DNA of 21,757 nt from UMGS1124 sp045613165 (GCA_045613165.1 JAZLAK010000017.1:1-21757), one strand, 5' to 3'. Shown: positions 7,675 through 15,766, counted from the first letter of the stretch. Translations and numbers: made by a program. Notes: generated by a model from the letters alone, not told the origin.

Positions 7675-9545
7675 TATTTTACTACGTACGGATTATTCAA
7701 TGTTCCAGGTTCGCCGTAAGTTGATGTATCATTATATGTTTTTACATATACATTTGATTTTAGCACTATAGATGGACGTACATATCCAGATGAACCGGCA
7801 TCATCACCTCCACCTACAAATCCTATAACATAATTCCAGTCTTCACCTATATAATAAGCCTCTCCTGGTGTCATTGATAGTTCATAAGCTGAATTGTTTT
7901 CATATGTACTAAAATTAGCTATATAATACTCATCCATACTTAATATTCCCAATTTGTTTTTATATTTTGTCGATTTGGAGTTATAAATTCCAGTCATATC
8001 GCATTTTAAGTAGCTATTCCACGAACCACCTCCGCCGCCAAAACTGATTGCAGCTAAAACGACTTCATCATGTTCCTCTTCACATTCAACTTGTTCGCCA
8101 TTATTAAAACATACATATTTACTATCAGATGAAATTGAAGTGTCGTTGCACCATTCATTTTCTACTATTTTATTCATATTTAAATTTAATCTTATTGCCC
8201 AATCATTTAAAAGCGCTGGTATATTCCCATTTTCAAATAATGCCCATTCTTTTGCTTTTTCAATACTTGTTACTTTAAGCGAATTATAAGCAACATCAAT
8301 TGGTTTCCCGGTACTATCACTTATAAATGGACTTCCATTATTATTTGTGCTATAACCATTTTCTTCTCCGCAAGCATGTTCCCAGTCTGCTAATATTAAC
8401 TTTATTGTTCCATCACCTTGTACACGCACAATTCTCCAACACATATTAGAATATGTTAGATAATTATCTACTCCATATATTCCTTCATCTTCATCATAAT
8501 ATCCATAATAAAAATAACTAGTACCATAATCATCTTCCATACTACCTAGTCCACCATTAGTTGAATTGTTTTTTATTGCGTATAAAAGTGACCCTTCTGG
8601 TGCATTATCCCACGAAAATTCAGTTAGTAATTCTTCTATTTTAGCGCTTATTGATAAATTATATGAATTTGAAATGTTTATAGTAACTAATCTTGAAGTA
8701 TTTGTTATTGTTATTGTATTACCAACTACACTTGATTTTGTTCCTTTTATAATTGATAATTCACTCAAACCTATATTAGTCCCTTTATTATATACTCCTA
8801 ATTTGTGATTATTTGGTTTAACTCCTACTATTTTATACGTATATTTACCATCTTTATTTTTTACTATTCTACTTGTTTTGGGTTCGCTATTTATTTGTAC
8901 ATAGTCCCCTATATTATATGTTTCTACTTCACCAACTAAGTCTATTGTATTATTTGTATCGATTATGTTTATTTTAGCGCTTAAAGACTTATTCATGTCC
9001 TCGCTTTGATCCTTACCATTATCAACATAAGTCATCGTTAGCGTATATTCTTGTTTTTCTCCTACTTCTATATCGTTATATAAAAGTATATCATTGCTTT
9101 CAGGAAACGCAGCATTTTCTAATCCATTACAATCGCCTTTATCTGAACTACAACTTATATTAATAACTAGTGTTTCAGGATATTTTAAGGTTACTTCTTC
9201 TCCTGTTGTAGCGTTTATTAAACTATAGTTTTCTACTGTTACAGCGTAATTTTCTACTATATCATTACCTTTATTCTCTACACTAAATGTTTTAGATGTA
9301 ACTTTTTTTCCATCGGCATCTATAAATTCAATATCGGTGCCCGGCAGTATTATTCCTGCAGGTTCTAATACTCCATTACCATCCTCATATTCTAGTATTA
9401 AGTTGGCAGTTGTTATACTTATAGACTTATTATTTATATTACCAGTTATTTGTGTCAAAAAGTATGCATATGTTAAACCCACTAGTAATAAAAGTACTAA
9501 AAATATTCCTGTTACACTAACTATTATTTTTTGTCTTCTATTCAT
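7674..9545 (-). CDS. SipW-type signal surface protein, 623 aa
   Basis: Predicted exported protein. The N-terminus is MNRRQK, a hydrophobic segment (about 7-24) and TYAYF (25-29), the pattern of SipW-dependent signal peptides of TasA/camelysin-like proteins. Residues about 37-200 form a Thr/Asn/Val-rich beta region typical of these fibre proteins. A second beta-rich module spans about 205-305. From about 310 a C-terminal domain begins, with MCWRIVRVQGDGTIKLIL (from 368), LSMDEYYIA (535-543) and a terminal block VRPSIVLKSNVYV...NNPYVV; I have seen this type of domain in surface proteins of uncultured Firmicutes but know no named function. Eight cysteines could form disulfides. The start at 9545 is fixed by AAGGAGG 9 bases upstream, although the frame stays open to 9653 through a G10 tract. 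No SipW peptidase, sortase signal or partner pilin gene is in the window. Single-gene unit with a 142-base leader. Confidence 0.85.
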   Translation of the reverse strand: MNRRQKIIVSVTGIFLVLLLLVGLTYAYFLTQITGNINNKSISITTANLILEYEDGNGVLEPAGIILPGTDIEFIDADGKKVTSKTFSVENKGNDIVENYAVTVENYSLINATTGEEVTLKYPETLVINISCSSDKGDCNGLENAAFPESNDILLYNDIEVGEKQEYTLTMTYVDNGKDQSEDMNKSLSAKINIIDTNNTIDLVGEVETYNIGDYVQINSEPKTSRIVKNKDGKYTYKIVGVKPNNHKLGVYNKGTNIGLSELSIIKGTKSSVVGNTITITNTSRLVTINISNSYNLSISAKIEELLTEFSWDNAPEGSLLYAIKNNSTNGGLGSMEDDYGTSYFYYGYYDEDEGIYGVDNYLTYSNMCWRIVRVQGDGTIKLILADWEHACGEENGYSTNNNGSPFISDSTGKPIDVAYNSLKVTSIEKAKEWALFENGNIPALLNDWAIRLNLNMNKIVENEWCNDTSISSDSKYVCFNNGEQVECEEEHDEVVLAAISFGGGGGSWNSYLKCDMTGIYNSKSTKYKNKLGILSMDEYYIANFSTYENNSAYELSMTPGEAYYIGEDWNYVIGFVGGGDDAGSSGYVRPSIVLKSNVYVKTYNDTSTYGEPGTLNNPYVVK

Positions 9546-9576
9546 GAAATTTATCCTCCTTTTTACATACAAAAAA

Positions 9577-9644
9577 ATTATATAATTATTAACCCCCCCC
9601 CCGACTATTTTCGAGAGACGAAGGACGATTATATAATTTATTAA
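9577..9644. repeat. G10/C10 tract and GC-rich 35-bp insert between near-identical direct repeats
   Basis: In the leader of the surface-protein gene, ATTATATAATTATTAA (9577-9592) recurs as ATTATATAATTTATTAA (9628-9644), one base longer. Between them lie 35 bp (9593-9627) consisting of ten Cs on the plus strand (9593-9602; G10 in the mRNA) and a 25-bp GC-rich stretch. The composition is unlike anything around it. A G10 run is prone to slippage and could be a phase-variation switch; a read or assembly artefact is also possible. Confidence 0.7.
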
Positions 9645-9669
9645 TTTTTTCATAAATAGAATTCTCTTA

Positions 9670-9685
9670 AGTAGTCTTTACTACT
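9670..9685 (-). promoter_or_regulatory. 5' leader hairpin of surface-protein mRNA
   Basis: AGTAGT-AAAG-ACTACT on the minus strand forms a perfect 6-bp hairpin with a 4-base loop within a few bases of the expected transcription start. Such hairpins often stabilise the mRNA 5' end. The leader then continues for about 125 bases to the start codon. Confidence 0.5.
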
Positions 9686-9693
9686 CTATATAA

Positions 9694-9722
9694 ACTATAA
9701 CAAAAAAAGTATTATATTTCAA
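9694..9722 (-). promoter_or_regulatory. Promoter of surface-protein gene
   Basis: Minus strand: -35 TTGAAA (9722-9717), 17-base spacer, extended -10 TGT-TATAGT (9699-9694). Expected start near 9687, giving a 5' leader of about 142 bases, unusually long for this window. Confidence 0.75.
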
Positions 9723-9749
9723 CAATTTTTAAAAATCATATTTCAAAGT

Positions 9750-9773
9750 AAAATAGACTAAAAAATCTATTTT
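9750..9773 (-). terminator. Weak hairpin at end of mscL
   Basis: AAAATAGA/TCTATTTT, 8 bp with an 8-base loop, overlapping the TAG stop of mscL. On the minus strand it is not followed by a clean T-run, so it may be only a partial terminator. Confidence 0.4.
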
Positions 9774-10177
9774 GATTTATTATATTTTAATAAATCTCTT
9801 ATTTCTTCTAATAATAATTCTTCATTTGATTTTTTAGGTTCTTCTTTTGGTTCTTCAACTACTTCTTCTTTTTTATCAAAACCTGATTTTAATTTGTTGA
9901 ATATTTTTACAATTATAAATATACAGAAAGCCATAAGTAAGAAATCTAATATATTTTGTATAAATAAACCATAATTTATAGTAGCGTCTTTAAATTTTAA
10001 TGTTAATGATGTAAAATCATGACCACCTGTAATAAGTCCTAAGAAAGGCATTAATATATCATTTACTAAACTTGTTACTATTTTTTGAAACGCACTACCT
10101 ATAATTACACCCACTGCTAAATCTAATACATTTCCTTTACTAATAAATTCTTTAAATTCTCCTATTATTTTTTTCAT
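9767..10177 (-). CDS. mscL: Large-conductance mechanosensitive channel
   Basis: MscL is a homopentameric inner-membrane channel that opens under membrane tension and releases solutes on osmotic downshock. The 136-aa length is typical. The N-terminal amphipathic helix and first membrane helix read FKEFISKGNVLDLAVGVIIG, followed by the conserved AFQKIVTSLVNDILMPFLG; the periplasmic loop is short (about 51-68); the second helix lies near 69-93. The cytoplasmic tail has an acidic/lysine stretch (KKEEVVEEPKEEPKK) and a C-terminal helix ELLLEEIRDLL that bundles the pentamer. The start at 10177 has AAGGAG close upstream. It follows tRNA-Arg by 20 bases with no terminator seen between, so part of its transcription may come from the tRNA promoter. 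Confidence 0.97.
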   Translation of the reverse strand: MKKIIGEFKEFISKGNVLDLAVGVIIGSAFQKIVTSLVNDILMPFLGLITGGHDFTSLTLKFKDATINYGLFIQNILDFLLMAFCIFIIVKIFNKLKSGFDKKEEVVEEPKEEPKKSNEELLLEEIRDLLKYNKSK

Positions 10178-10197
10178 ATTTTCACTCCTTATATAAA

Positions 10198-10274
10198 TGG
10201 CGTCCCCGGGCAGAATCGAACTGCCGACCTATCGCTTAGGAGGCGATTGCTCTATCCTACTGAGCTACGAGGAC
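10198..10274 (-). tRNA. tRNA-Arg (anticodon CCT)
   Basis: A complete 77-base cloverleaf on the minus strand: acceptor GTCCTCG/CGGGGAC, D stem GCTC/GAGC, anticodon stem ATCGC/GCGAT with loop CTCCTAA (anticodon CCT, reading AGG), T arm GGCAG-TTCGATT-CTGCC and encoded CCA. AGG is a rare arginine codon in such genomes, yet the dedicated tRNA is kept. Confidence 0.97.
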
Positions 10275-10286
10275 ATTACTAGATTT

Positions 10287-10315
10287 AATATATCATATAA
10301 AAAAAGTTTGAACAA
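10287..10315 (-). promoter_or_regulatory. tRNA-Arg promoter inside upstream terminator
   Basis: Minus strand: -35 TTGTTC (10315-10310), 17-base spacer, extended -10 TGA-TATATT (10292-10287). The -35 lies in the 3' arm of the preceding terminator stem. Confidence 0.6.
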
Positions 10316-10330
10316 TTATTTTTGTCCAAA
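10299..10330 (-). terminator. Terminator of HD-domain gene
   Basis: TTTGGACAA/TTGTTCAAA, 9 pairs with one G-U and a 6-base loop, then C and seven Ts. The loop contains the stop codon TAA (10316-10318). Confidence 0.85.
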
Positions 10331-10816
10331 CATAATCATATTCATAATAAATATCATATATAATGCTATTGAGTTTTTCCATTTATATTTAGATTGTTCA
10401 TATGTTGCAACAGTTTTATCAACTGCTGTTAATAACCAACTTTCTTTATATTTAGGTAAAGTTTTCCCCATTGGAAACATATGAGCTTCTATTGCATTTT
10501 TTTCTATAGCATTTAGTTCAAATTCTTTAGAAGCATTAGTGCACGCTATCATTGGATGTATGTTTAATTTTTTTATTTCTGTAACATTTTCAAAATCTTT
10601 TGAAGTATAATAATCATGTAATAATGCGGCTCTAGTAGCAGAAACATAATCCATATGTAAGAATTTTGCTATTTTATATGTGAATTTTGAAACTCTTATA
10701 ACATGTATATATCTTGTAAGACCGTGATGTCGTTCATTTTTTAATTCATTAAATTTATTTGTTTTTATTATATCTTTTGCAATATTATCAAAACTAATAT
10801 TATTTGATTTATGCAT
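10316..10816 (-). CDS. HD-domain phosphohydrolase-like protein
   Basis: 166 aa with the metal-binding residues of an HD-superfamily enzyme: His38 (RYIHVIRVS), the His67-Asp68 doublet (RAALLHDYY), His87 (NIHPMIA), His112 (IEAHMFP) and Asp133 (AVDKTVATYE). HD proteins of this size are metal-dependent phosphohydrolases; the substrate here is unknown. The C-terminus (about 148-163) is hydrophobic (IALYMIFIMNMIMF) and could associate with the membrane or pack in the core. The start at 10816 has GAGGTG at good distance. It forms its own unit, with promoter at 10838-10866 and terminator at 10299-10330. Confidence 0.85.
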   Translation of the reverse strand: MHKSNNISFDNIAKDIIKTNKFNELKNERHHGLTRYIHVIRVSKFTYKIAKFLHMDYVSATRAALLHDYYTSKDFENVTEIKKLNIHPMIACTNASKEFELNAIEKNAIEAHMFPMGKTLPKYKESWLLTAVDKTVATYEQSKYKWKNSIALYMIFIMNMIMFGQK

Positions 10817-10837
10817 ATTTTCACCTCAGTAGATAAA

Positions 10838-10866
10838 ATTATATCATAAATAAAAATTATTGTCTA
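10838..10866 (-). promoter_or_regulatory. Promoter of HD-domain gene
   Basis: Minus strand: -35 TAGACA (10866-10861), 17-base spacer, extended -10 TGA-TATAAT (10843-10838). Confidence 0.75.
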
Positions 10867-10890
10867 ATTTCATACAATATATTATATTTA

Positions 10891-10908
10891 TTTACATTAA
10901 AGTGTAAA
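10891..10908 (-). terminator. Weak hairpin at end of uvsE
   Basis: TTTACA/TGTAAA, 6 bp around a 6-base loop containing part of the stop codon. No T-run follows on the minus strand, so termination would be poor. Confidence 0.3.
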
Positions 10909-11826
10909 ACTTGAATCATCTATAAATTTATAAATTTCTTTATATTTTAGTTCATATATTAATTTTACTAATGCTAAATCTTTACCTTTAGCCTCTAACA
11001 TAATATCTACATCTTTATTATATTCTTTTAATAAATTTACAAATAGGATAAACTCTTCACTATTAATATATTCATTATGTGTTCTAAATTCTTTTTTTGA
11101 TTTAGGACTTGAATAATGCATTTTAGGTATATTATTTTTAAATGTATTTAATATTCTAGGGAAATAAAAAGCTATATTCTTTGTACATTTATTGCAATAA
11201 TGATGATGTATATCTAAGCACATGGGGATATTTAAATCTTCACATAACTTTAATGTTTGATATACATTAAAGTTTTTATCGTCATTTTCTATTATTAATT
11301 TTTCTTTTAAATCTTCATTTAACAAATTAAAATTATTTTTAAATCTTTTTATACTTTCTTTTACTCCATTTGCTTTTGAGCCAATATGGATAATTATATT
11401 ATAAGGAACATTAAACATATCCATACTAATTTTTAAATTGTTTAATATTTTTATACTATTTAATACTACATTCTCATTTATACTATTCAATACACAGAAC
11501 TCATCTGCATGTACATCAACTCTCATATTATTTTTATTTATTAAATTACCTATTTCTAAAAATTCATTTTTATATTTATTTAAATCTATGTTTACAATAT
11601 CCATTAGAGGTATTAACTTTGCAGTTATTCTAAAAAAGTGGAAATTATTTTTTATATTATATATAATTATTTCTTTTAAAGATTTTAAATTTTCTTTTAT
11701 TATTATGTCTATTTTATTTTGTTTTGATTTTGTATCTAATTTTTTATAATATGTTAAAGTAGTTGTTTTTGAAGACGTCGTATTTATTATTGCACTAATA
11801 CAAGCATAACCTAATCTTATTTTCAT
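10897..11826 (-). CDS. uvsE: UV damage endonuclease, UvdE/UvsE type
   Basis: UvdE-family enzymes nick DNA 5' to UV photoproducts and some abasic sites, starting repair independent of UvrABC. The 309-aa protein begins KIRLGYA, then shows the TIM-barrel landmarks in order: FHFFRITAKLIPL, RVDVHADEF, YNIIIHIGSK, LIIENDDK, MCLDIHHHYC, KMHYSSPK and DIMLEAKGKD. The His, Glu and Asp residues in these blocks match the metal-binding set of the family. The frame begins with a GTG at 11835, but the ATG at 11826 is chosen as giving the normal N-terminus; the ribosome site is weak (AGTGAT, 4 bases upstream). A strong metG terminator precedes it and no clear promoter is seen, so expression may depend on read-through. 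Confidence 0.9.
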   Translation of the reverse strand: MKIRLGYACISAIINTTSSKTTTLTYYKKLDTKSKQNKIDIIIKENLKSLKEIIIYNIKNNFHFFRITAKLIPLMDIVNIDLNKYKNEFLEIGNLINKNNMRVDVHADEFCVLNSINENVVLNSIKILNNLKISMDMFNVPYNIIIHIGSKANGVKESIKRFKNNFNLLNEDLKEKLIIENDDKNFNVYQTLKLCEDLNIPMCLDIHHHYCNKCTKNIAFYFPRILNTFKNNIPKMHYSSPKSKKEFRTHNEYINSEEFILFVNLLKEYNKDVDIMLEAKGKDLALVKLIYELKYKEIYKFIDDSSFTL

Positions 11827-11852
11827 TTTTATCACTACTAATATTATGAAAC

Positions 11853-11881
11853 AAAAAAAATATACTATTCAAAGTATATTT
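11853..11881 (-). terminator. metG terminator
   Basis: AAATATACT/AGTATATTT, 9 bp with a 6-base loop, followed by five more Ts on the minus strand. It starts one base after the metG stop codon. Confidence 0.8.
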
Positions 11882-13498
11882 TTATAATCTATTAAATAAT
11901 GCTTCTATATTATTTAGTTCTTGATTTTTAGTTGCTTCTACAAATTCCCAAGAACTTTCATCAATATTTAAATAATTTCTTATCTTTGATGCTGTTTCAG
12001 GCATTATTGGTTCAATATAGTTAGCTATATTTGCAATAACACATGAACATGTATAAATACAATCATTAAATTTATTCATATCTTCTTTAAATGCTATCCA
12101 TGGAGTACTTTCATCATAATATTTATTTACTCTATCTAATAAGTTAATTATTATGTTAGTAACTTCTCTAAATTCCATTTTTTCCATATTGAATGAAATA
12201 TCTTGATAAGTTCTTTCTAGTAATGCTTTTATATTTTCATCCATATTTCCTTCAGGAATATTTGTTAGACCTTTGAACTTTAATGTTCTATTTATAAAGT
12301 TTCCTAATTTATTATTAACTTCATTATGTGTTGCATTATAATCTTCTACAGAAAATGATGTATCTCTTTTTTCTGGACCATTTCTTAATAAATGAAATCT
12401 TAATGTATCAATATTAAATTGTTCTGTTGCTTCTAATATTGTTAATCCAATACCTTTACTTTTAGAGAATTTTTGTTCATTAAAGTTTAAGTATTCACTA
12501 GATACTATCATATCTGGTAATTTGTAATCATCTCTTAAAGATAATAATAATCCAGGGAATATAATACTGTGGAATGTTATATTATCTTTTCCATGTACCA
12601 TGTACATAATATCATTTTTATCTTTCTTCCACCAATTTTCAAAATCTAAATTATTACGTTCACAATAGTCCATTGTTGTTGTTAAATAACCTAAAACAGC
12701 TTCTATCCAAACGTACATTTTTTTATCTTCATAATTAGGAATAGGAATGTTAACTCCCCAATCTAAATTTCTTGTAACAGCTCTATCAGGAAGGCCTTCT
12801 AATAAATATTTATTAGTTTCATTTTGAGCATTCTTTCTCCATTTAACTTCATTTTCTTTTGCATATACTTCTATTTCTTTTTGTAATTTAGATAATGCAA
12901 TATATAAATTCTTATTATCTTTTGTTGTTGTTGGATTACCACAATCTATACAAGTAGCGCCTACTAATTCTTCTTTTGTAAACACATGTCCACAATCACA
13001 TTGGTCACCTTTTGTTTCTAAACCACATTCTGGACAAATTAATTTAACTTCTCTATCAGCAACAAACTTATTACATGTTTCACAATAGTTATCTGGTTCT
13101 ATTTGTTCAAAAATGAATCCATTATCATACATTTTTTTAAATAAATCTTCTACAGTTGATTTGTGGAAATCACTTTCAGTTTTTGAATATAAGTTATAAG
13201 AGAAATTCATTTTATTAAATGATTCAACAAATTCTTCATGATATTTTTCTGCTATTGAAGCAGCTGTAACTCCTTCTTTTTTTGCACGCTCAGTAATTGG
13301 AGTTCCATGACAATCTGAACCAGATACATAAATAACGTTATCTCCTACTAATCTATGATATCTAGCTAAAATATCCCCTGGTAAAAGTGCTGCTAAATGT
13401 CCTAAATGTAATGAACTATTTGCATAAGGCCAAGCACCACCAATAAGTATATTTCTTCCTTTTTCATTAATTTTTATTTCATTATAAATTTCTTTCAT
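11882..13498 (-). CDS. metG: Methionyl-tRNA synthetase
   Basis: Class I synthetase charging tRNA-Met. The 538-aa protein has the HIGH-type motif HLGH (31-34), GSDCHGTP (60-67), a zinc-knuckle insertion with four Cys pairs (Cys139/142, 155/158, 167/169, 183/186) and the KMSKS-type motif KFSKS (343-347). The doubled zinc module places it in the E. coli-like MetG1 group. It ends after the anticodon-binding helices and lacks the C-terminal OB-fold tRNA-binding domain seen in longer (about 650-680 aa) forms. The start at 13498 has GGTGA 6 bases upstream. The 92-base upstream gap is too short for a T-box and lacks its motifs. A possible promoter TGG-TATTAT lies near 13552 but its -35 spacing is poor. 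Confidence 0.97.
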   Translation of the reverse strand: MKEIYNEIKINEKGRNILIGGAWPYANSSLHLGHLAALLPGDILARYHRLVGDNVIYVSGSDCHGTPITERAKKEGVTAASIAEKYHEEFVESFNKMNFSYNLYSKTESDFHKSTVEDLFKKMYDNGFIFEQIEPDNYCETCNKFVADREVKLICPECGLETKGDQCDCGHVFTKEELVGATCIDCGNPTTTKDNKNLYIALSKLQKEIEVYAKENEVKWRKNAQNETNKYLLEGLPDRAVTRNLDWGVNIPIPNYEDKKMYVWIEAVLGYLTTTMDYCERNNLDFENWWKKDKNDIMYMVHGKDNITFHSIIFPGLLLSLRDDYKLPDMIVSSEYLNFNEQKFSKSKGIGLTILEATEQFNIDTLRFHLLRNGPEKRDTSFSVEDYNATHNEVNNKLGNFINRTLKFKGLTNIPEGNMDENIKALLERTYQDISFNMEKMEFREVTNIIINLLDRVNKYYDESTPWIAFKEDMNKFNDCIYTCSCVIANIANYIEPIMPETASKIRNYLNIDESSWEFVEATKNQELNNIEALFNRL

Positions 13499-13590
13499 AA
13501 GTCACCAAACTTTCATTAGTTATAAATAAATATAATTATGTTAATATAATACCACAATTTATAATAATTTTGTTAAAAATATTAAGTATA

Positions 13591-14667
13591 TTATATAAAA
13601 TCTCTTGGAACTCTATTAGAAATAGTACTTAATATTTCATAATTTATAGTATTACACTTATTTGCTATTTCTTCTAAAGTTATATTTTCATTATCCCAAA
13701 TGTATACGTCAGCACAATAATCTACATTTGGAATATTAGTAATATCAATCATACAACTATCCATACAAATATTACCAACTATTTTGGCAGTTTTATTATT
13801 TATAACTACTTTACCTTTATTAGAAAATTCTCTTCTTAATCCATCGGCATATCCTATTGGGATTGTTGCTATTTTCATTTTATTTTTTGAAATATAACTT
13901 CTTGAATAGCTGATTGATTCACCTACTTCTATATCTTTTATAAAAGTTATTTTTGTTTTCAATTTACAAATAGGAAATAAATCTAATTTTTCATTTATTT
14001 TATTAAATGACTCATATCCATATATAATTATTCCAGGTCTTACCAAATTAGAAATATTATCATTATAATTAATTAAACCATTAGATGCTGATGAATGAAT
14101 ATATTTTATTGTATCTATTTTTCTTTTTATAATAGTAACTGATTCTCTAAATTTTTCTAATTGTAGTTCTGTATAATTTTTATCATAATCTGCACTAGAT
14201 AAATGTGTATATATTCCTTCAACTATGATATTTTTATTTTCTTTAATCTTATCTATAAAACTATCTAAATCTTTTAAATTTATTCCTGTTCTATTCATAC
14301 CTGTTTCTATTTCTAAATGTACTTTAATTGGTTTTGGTATATATTTTAGTTTTTCGAGAAAAGTTTTATCACTTAAGCCTATTGTTATTTCATATTTTAA
14401 TATATTATCAATATTTTCAATACTAGGTTGATTTAATACAAATATTTCTTTTTTATATCCTAGTTCTCTTAATTCAATTGCTTCTTCTACTATTGCTACA
14501 GCAACTATGTCAAAATTATTTATAATATCTAATCTTTTATTTATATAAGTACCATAAGCATTCGCCTTAATAACTGGCATTAATTTTTTATTTCCAACAT
14601 ATTTTTGAATATTTTCTATATTTTTATAAAATTTTGTAATATCTACTTCTAATCTAGTATTTCTCAT
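13591..14667 (-). CDS. alr: Alanine racemase
   Basis: PLP-dependent interconversion of L- and D-alanine for peptidoglycan. The 358-aa protein shows the PLP lysine Lys34 in PVIKANAYG, the EIETGMNRTG segment (120-129), HSSASNG, LVRPGIIIYG, the catalytic tyrosine Tyr254 in SISYSRSY, IPIGYADGLRR (269-279) and CMDSCMID (301-308). This is the complete active site of the family. An upstream in-frame TTG at 14685 exists, but GAAGAAGGT lies 6 bases before the ATG at 14667, which fixes the start. It has its own extended -10 promoter (14692-14700). Its presence implies a cell that makes D-alanine, hence probably a peptidoglycan wall, unlike true mycoplasmas. Confidence 0.97.
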   Translation of the reverse strand: MRNTRLEVDITKFYKNIENIQKYVGNKKLMPVIKANAYGTYINKRLDIINNFDIVAVAIVEEAIELRELGYKKEIFVLNQPSIENIDNILKYEITIGLSDKTFLEKLKYIPKPIKVHLEIETGMNRTGINLKDLDSFIDKIKENKNIIVEGIYTHLSSADYDKNYTELQLEKFRESVTIIKRKIDTIKYIHSSASNGLINYNDNISNLVRPGIIIYGYESFNKINEKLDLFPICKLKTKITFIKDIEVGESISYSRSYISKNKMKIATIPIGYADGLRREFSNKGKVVINNKTAKIVGNICMDSCMIDITNIPNVDYCADVYIWDNENITLEEIANKCNTINYEILSTISNRVPRDFI

Positions 14668-14691
14668 ATAAATACCTTCTTCCAATAAATG

Positions 14692-14700
14692 ATTATAACA
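14692..14700 (-). promoter_or_regulatory. alr extended -10 promoter
   Basis: Minus strand TGT-TATAAT (14700-14692), just past the T-run of the SDR terminator. No convincing -35. Confidence 0.6.
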
Positions 14701-14701
14701 T

Positions 14702-14731
14702 AAAAAGAACCAATAAGTTATTTTATTGGTT
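14702..14731 (-). terminator. Terminator of short-chain dehydrogenase gene
   Basis: AACCAATAA/TTATTGGTT, perfect 9-bp stem with a 6-base loop, followed by C and five Ts. The stem overlaps the TAA stop codon. Confidence 0.88.
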
Positions 14732-15674
14732 ATCCTTTGTAAAGTCCTCCGTTTATATGCATAACTTGCCCTGTAACATATGAGGCATCATCGCTTGCTA
14801 AATATACAAATAATGGTGCTATTTCATAAGTTTCTCCTGCTCTTTTCATTGGCGCGTCAGCTCCTAAAGTTGGAATTTTTTCTGCTTCCCAACATGCTGG
14901 TTGTAATGCTGTCCAAAAATATCCTGGCGCTACAGCATTAACTCTTATATTTTTATCTGCTAAATTTGTTGCTAATGCTCTCGTAAATCCTACAATCGCT
15001 CCTTTAGTAGTTACATAATCAATAAGTTCCGGTTCTCCATAAAATGTTGTCACTGATGATAAATTAATAATATTAGCCCCTGGTTTCATATATTTTAATG
15101 CTGCTTTAGTTAAATAAAACATTCCATAAATATTTGTTTTTATTGTATTATCAAATTGCTCATCAGTTATATCTAATAAACTTTTTTGTTGGTATTGCAC
15201 ACCAGCATTATTAATTAATATATCAATTTTTCCAAATTGTTTTAAAGTTTCTTCTACTATAAAATCACTAGTTTTTTTATCCTTTATATCTCCTGCTATA
15301 AATAAACTTTCTCCTCCTAATTCATCAAGTACCATTTTTGTTTCTTTAGCATCTTTATGTTCATTTAGATAGTTAATGACTACTTTTGCACCTTCTTTTA
15401 CGAATGCTACAGCTACTGCTCTTCCTATTCCTGAATCTCCACCTGTTATTATTGCAACTTTATCTTTTAGTTTTCCAGAAGCTTTATAGTTTGGATTATT
15501 ATAAATAGGTCTTGGTTCCATTAAATATTCCATACCTGGCTGAATATCTTGTTCTTGAGGTGGATATTTTAGTTCAAATGAAGTGCATTTTAATCCTTCT
15601 CCCTTTTCATTAATTCCTTTTAGTCCATAATCATCTTGGCCATTAATATTTGAATAATAATATTTATAATTCAT
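14730..15674 (-). CDS. Short-chain dehydrogenase, general-stress type
   Basis: A 314-aa classical NAD(P)-dependent SDR with an N-terminal extension. Residues 46-56 (QPGMEYLMEPR) match the PGxExxMxPxP segment of the stress-associated SDRs such as B. subtilis YhxC/YdaD/YhdF. The Rossmann motif TGGDSGIG is at 77-84, NNAG at 155-158, and the catalytic set Ser206/207, Tyr220, Lys224 is intact (NLSS, YVTTK). The substrate is not known for the family as a whole. The frame extends to 15701, but AAGGAGTGAT before the ATG at 15674 fixes the start. It is a single-gene unit with a strong terminator. A TATAAT at 15691-15696 could be the -10, but no -35 was found and the leader would be very short. Confidence 0.92.
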   Translation of the reverse strand: MNYKYYYSNINGQDDYGLKGINEKGEGLKCTSFELKYPPQEQDIQPGMEYLMEPRPIYNNPNYKASGKLKDKVAIITGGDSGIGRAVAVAFVKEGAKVVINYLNEHKDAKETKMVLDELGGESLFIAGDIKDKKTSDFIVEETLKQFGKIDILINNAGVQYQQKSLLDITDEQFDNTIKTNIYGMFYLTKAALKYMKPGANIINLSSVTTFYGEPELIDYVTTKGAIVGFTRALATNLADKNIRVNAVAPGYFWTALQPACWEAEKIPTLGADAPMKRAGETYEIAPLFVYLASDDASYVTGQVMHINGGLYKG

Positions 15675-15736
15675 GAAATCACTCCTTTTTATTATATTCA
15701 TTTAATATAAAATAGTGTTTTAATAAATTTTAAACA

Positions 15737-15766
15737 TTTACATAATTATGCTTTATATGTTATAAT
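15737..15766 (+). promoter_or_regulatory. tRNA-Leu promoter
   Basis: Plus strand: -35 TTTACA (15737-15742), 18-base spacer, extended -10 TGT-TATAAT (15761-15766), 12 bases before the mature tRNA 5' end. Confidence 0.8.

Noticed and set aside
9546..9653. 36-residue N-terminal extension of the surface protein through the G10 tract
   Set aside because: A much stronger ribosome site (AAGGAGG) precedes the ATG at 9545, which also begins a proper signal peptide; the extension is kept only as a regulatory possibility.
10197..10484. 95-codon frame on plus starting in tRNA-Arg
   Set aside because: Antisense to the tRNA and to the HD-domain gene; the MASPGRIELPTYRLGG start is the well-known tRNA-derived artefact.
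13499..13590. T-box leader for metG
   Set aside because: The gap is only 92 bases, with no AGGGTGG-type T-box core and no antiterminator.
13563..13590. Terminator after alr
   Set aside because: Only a 5-bp all-AT stem (AATAT/ATATT) with three Ts; too weak to list in this AT-rich background.
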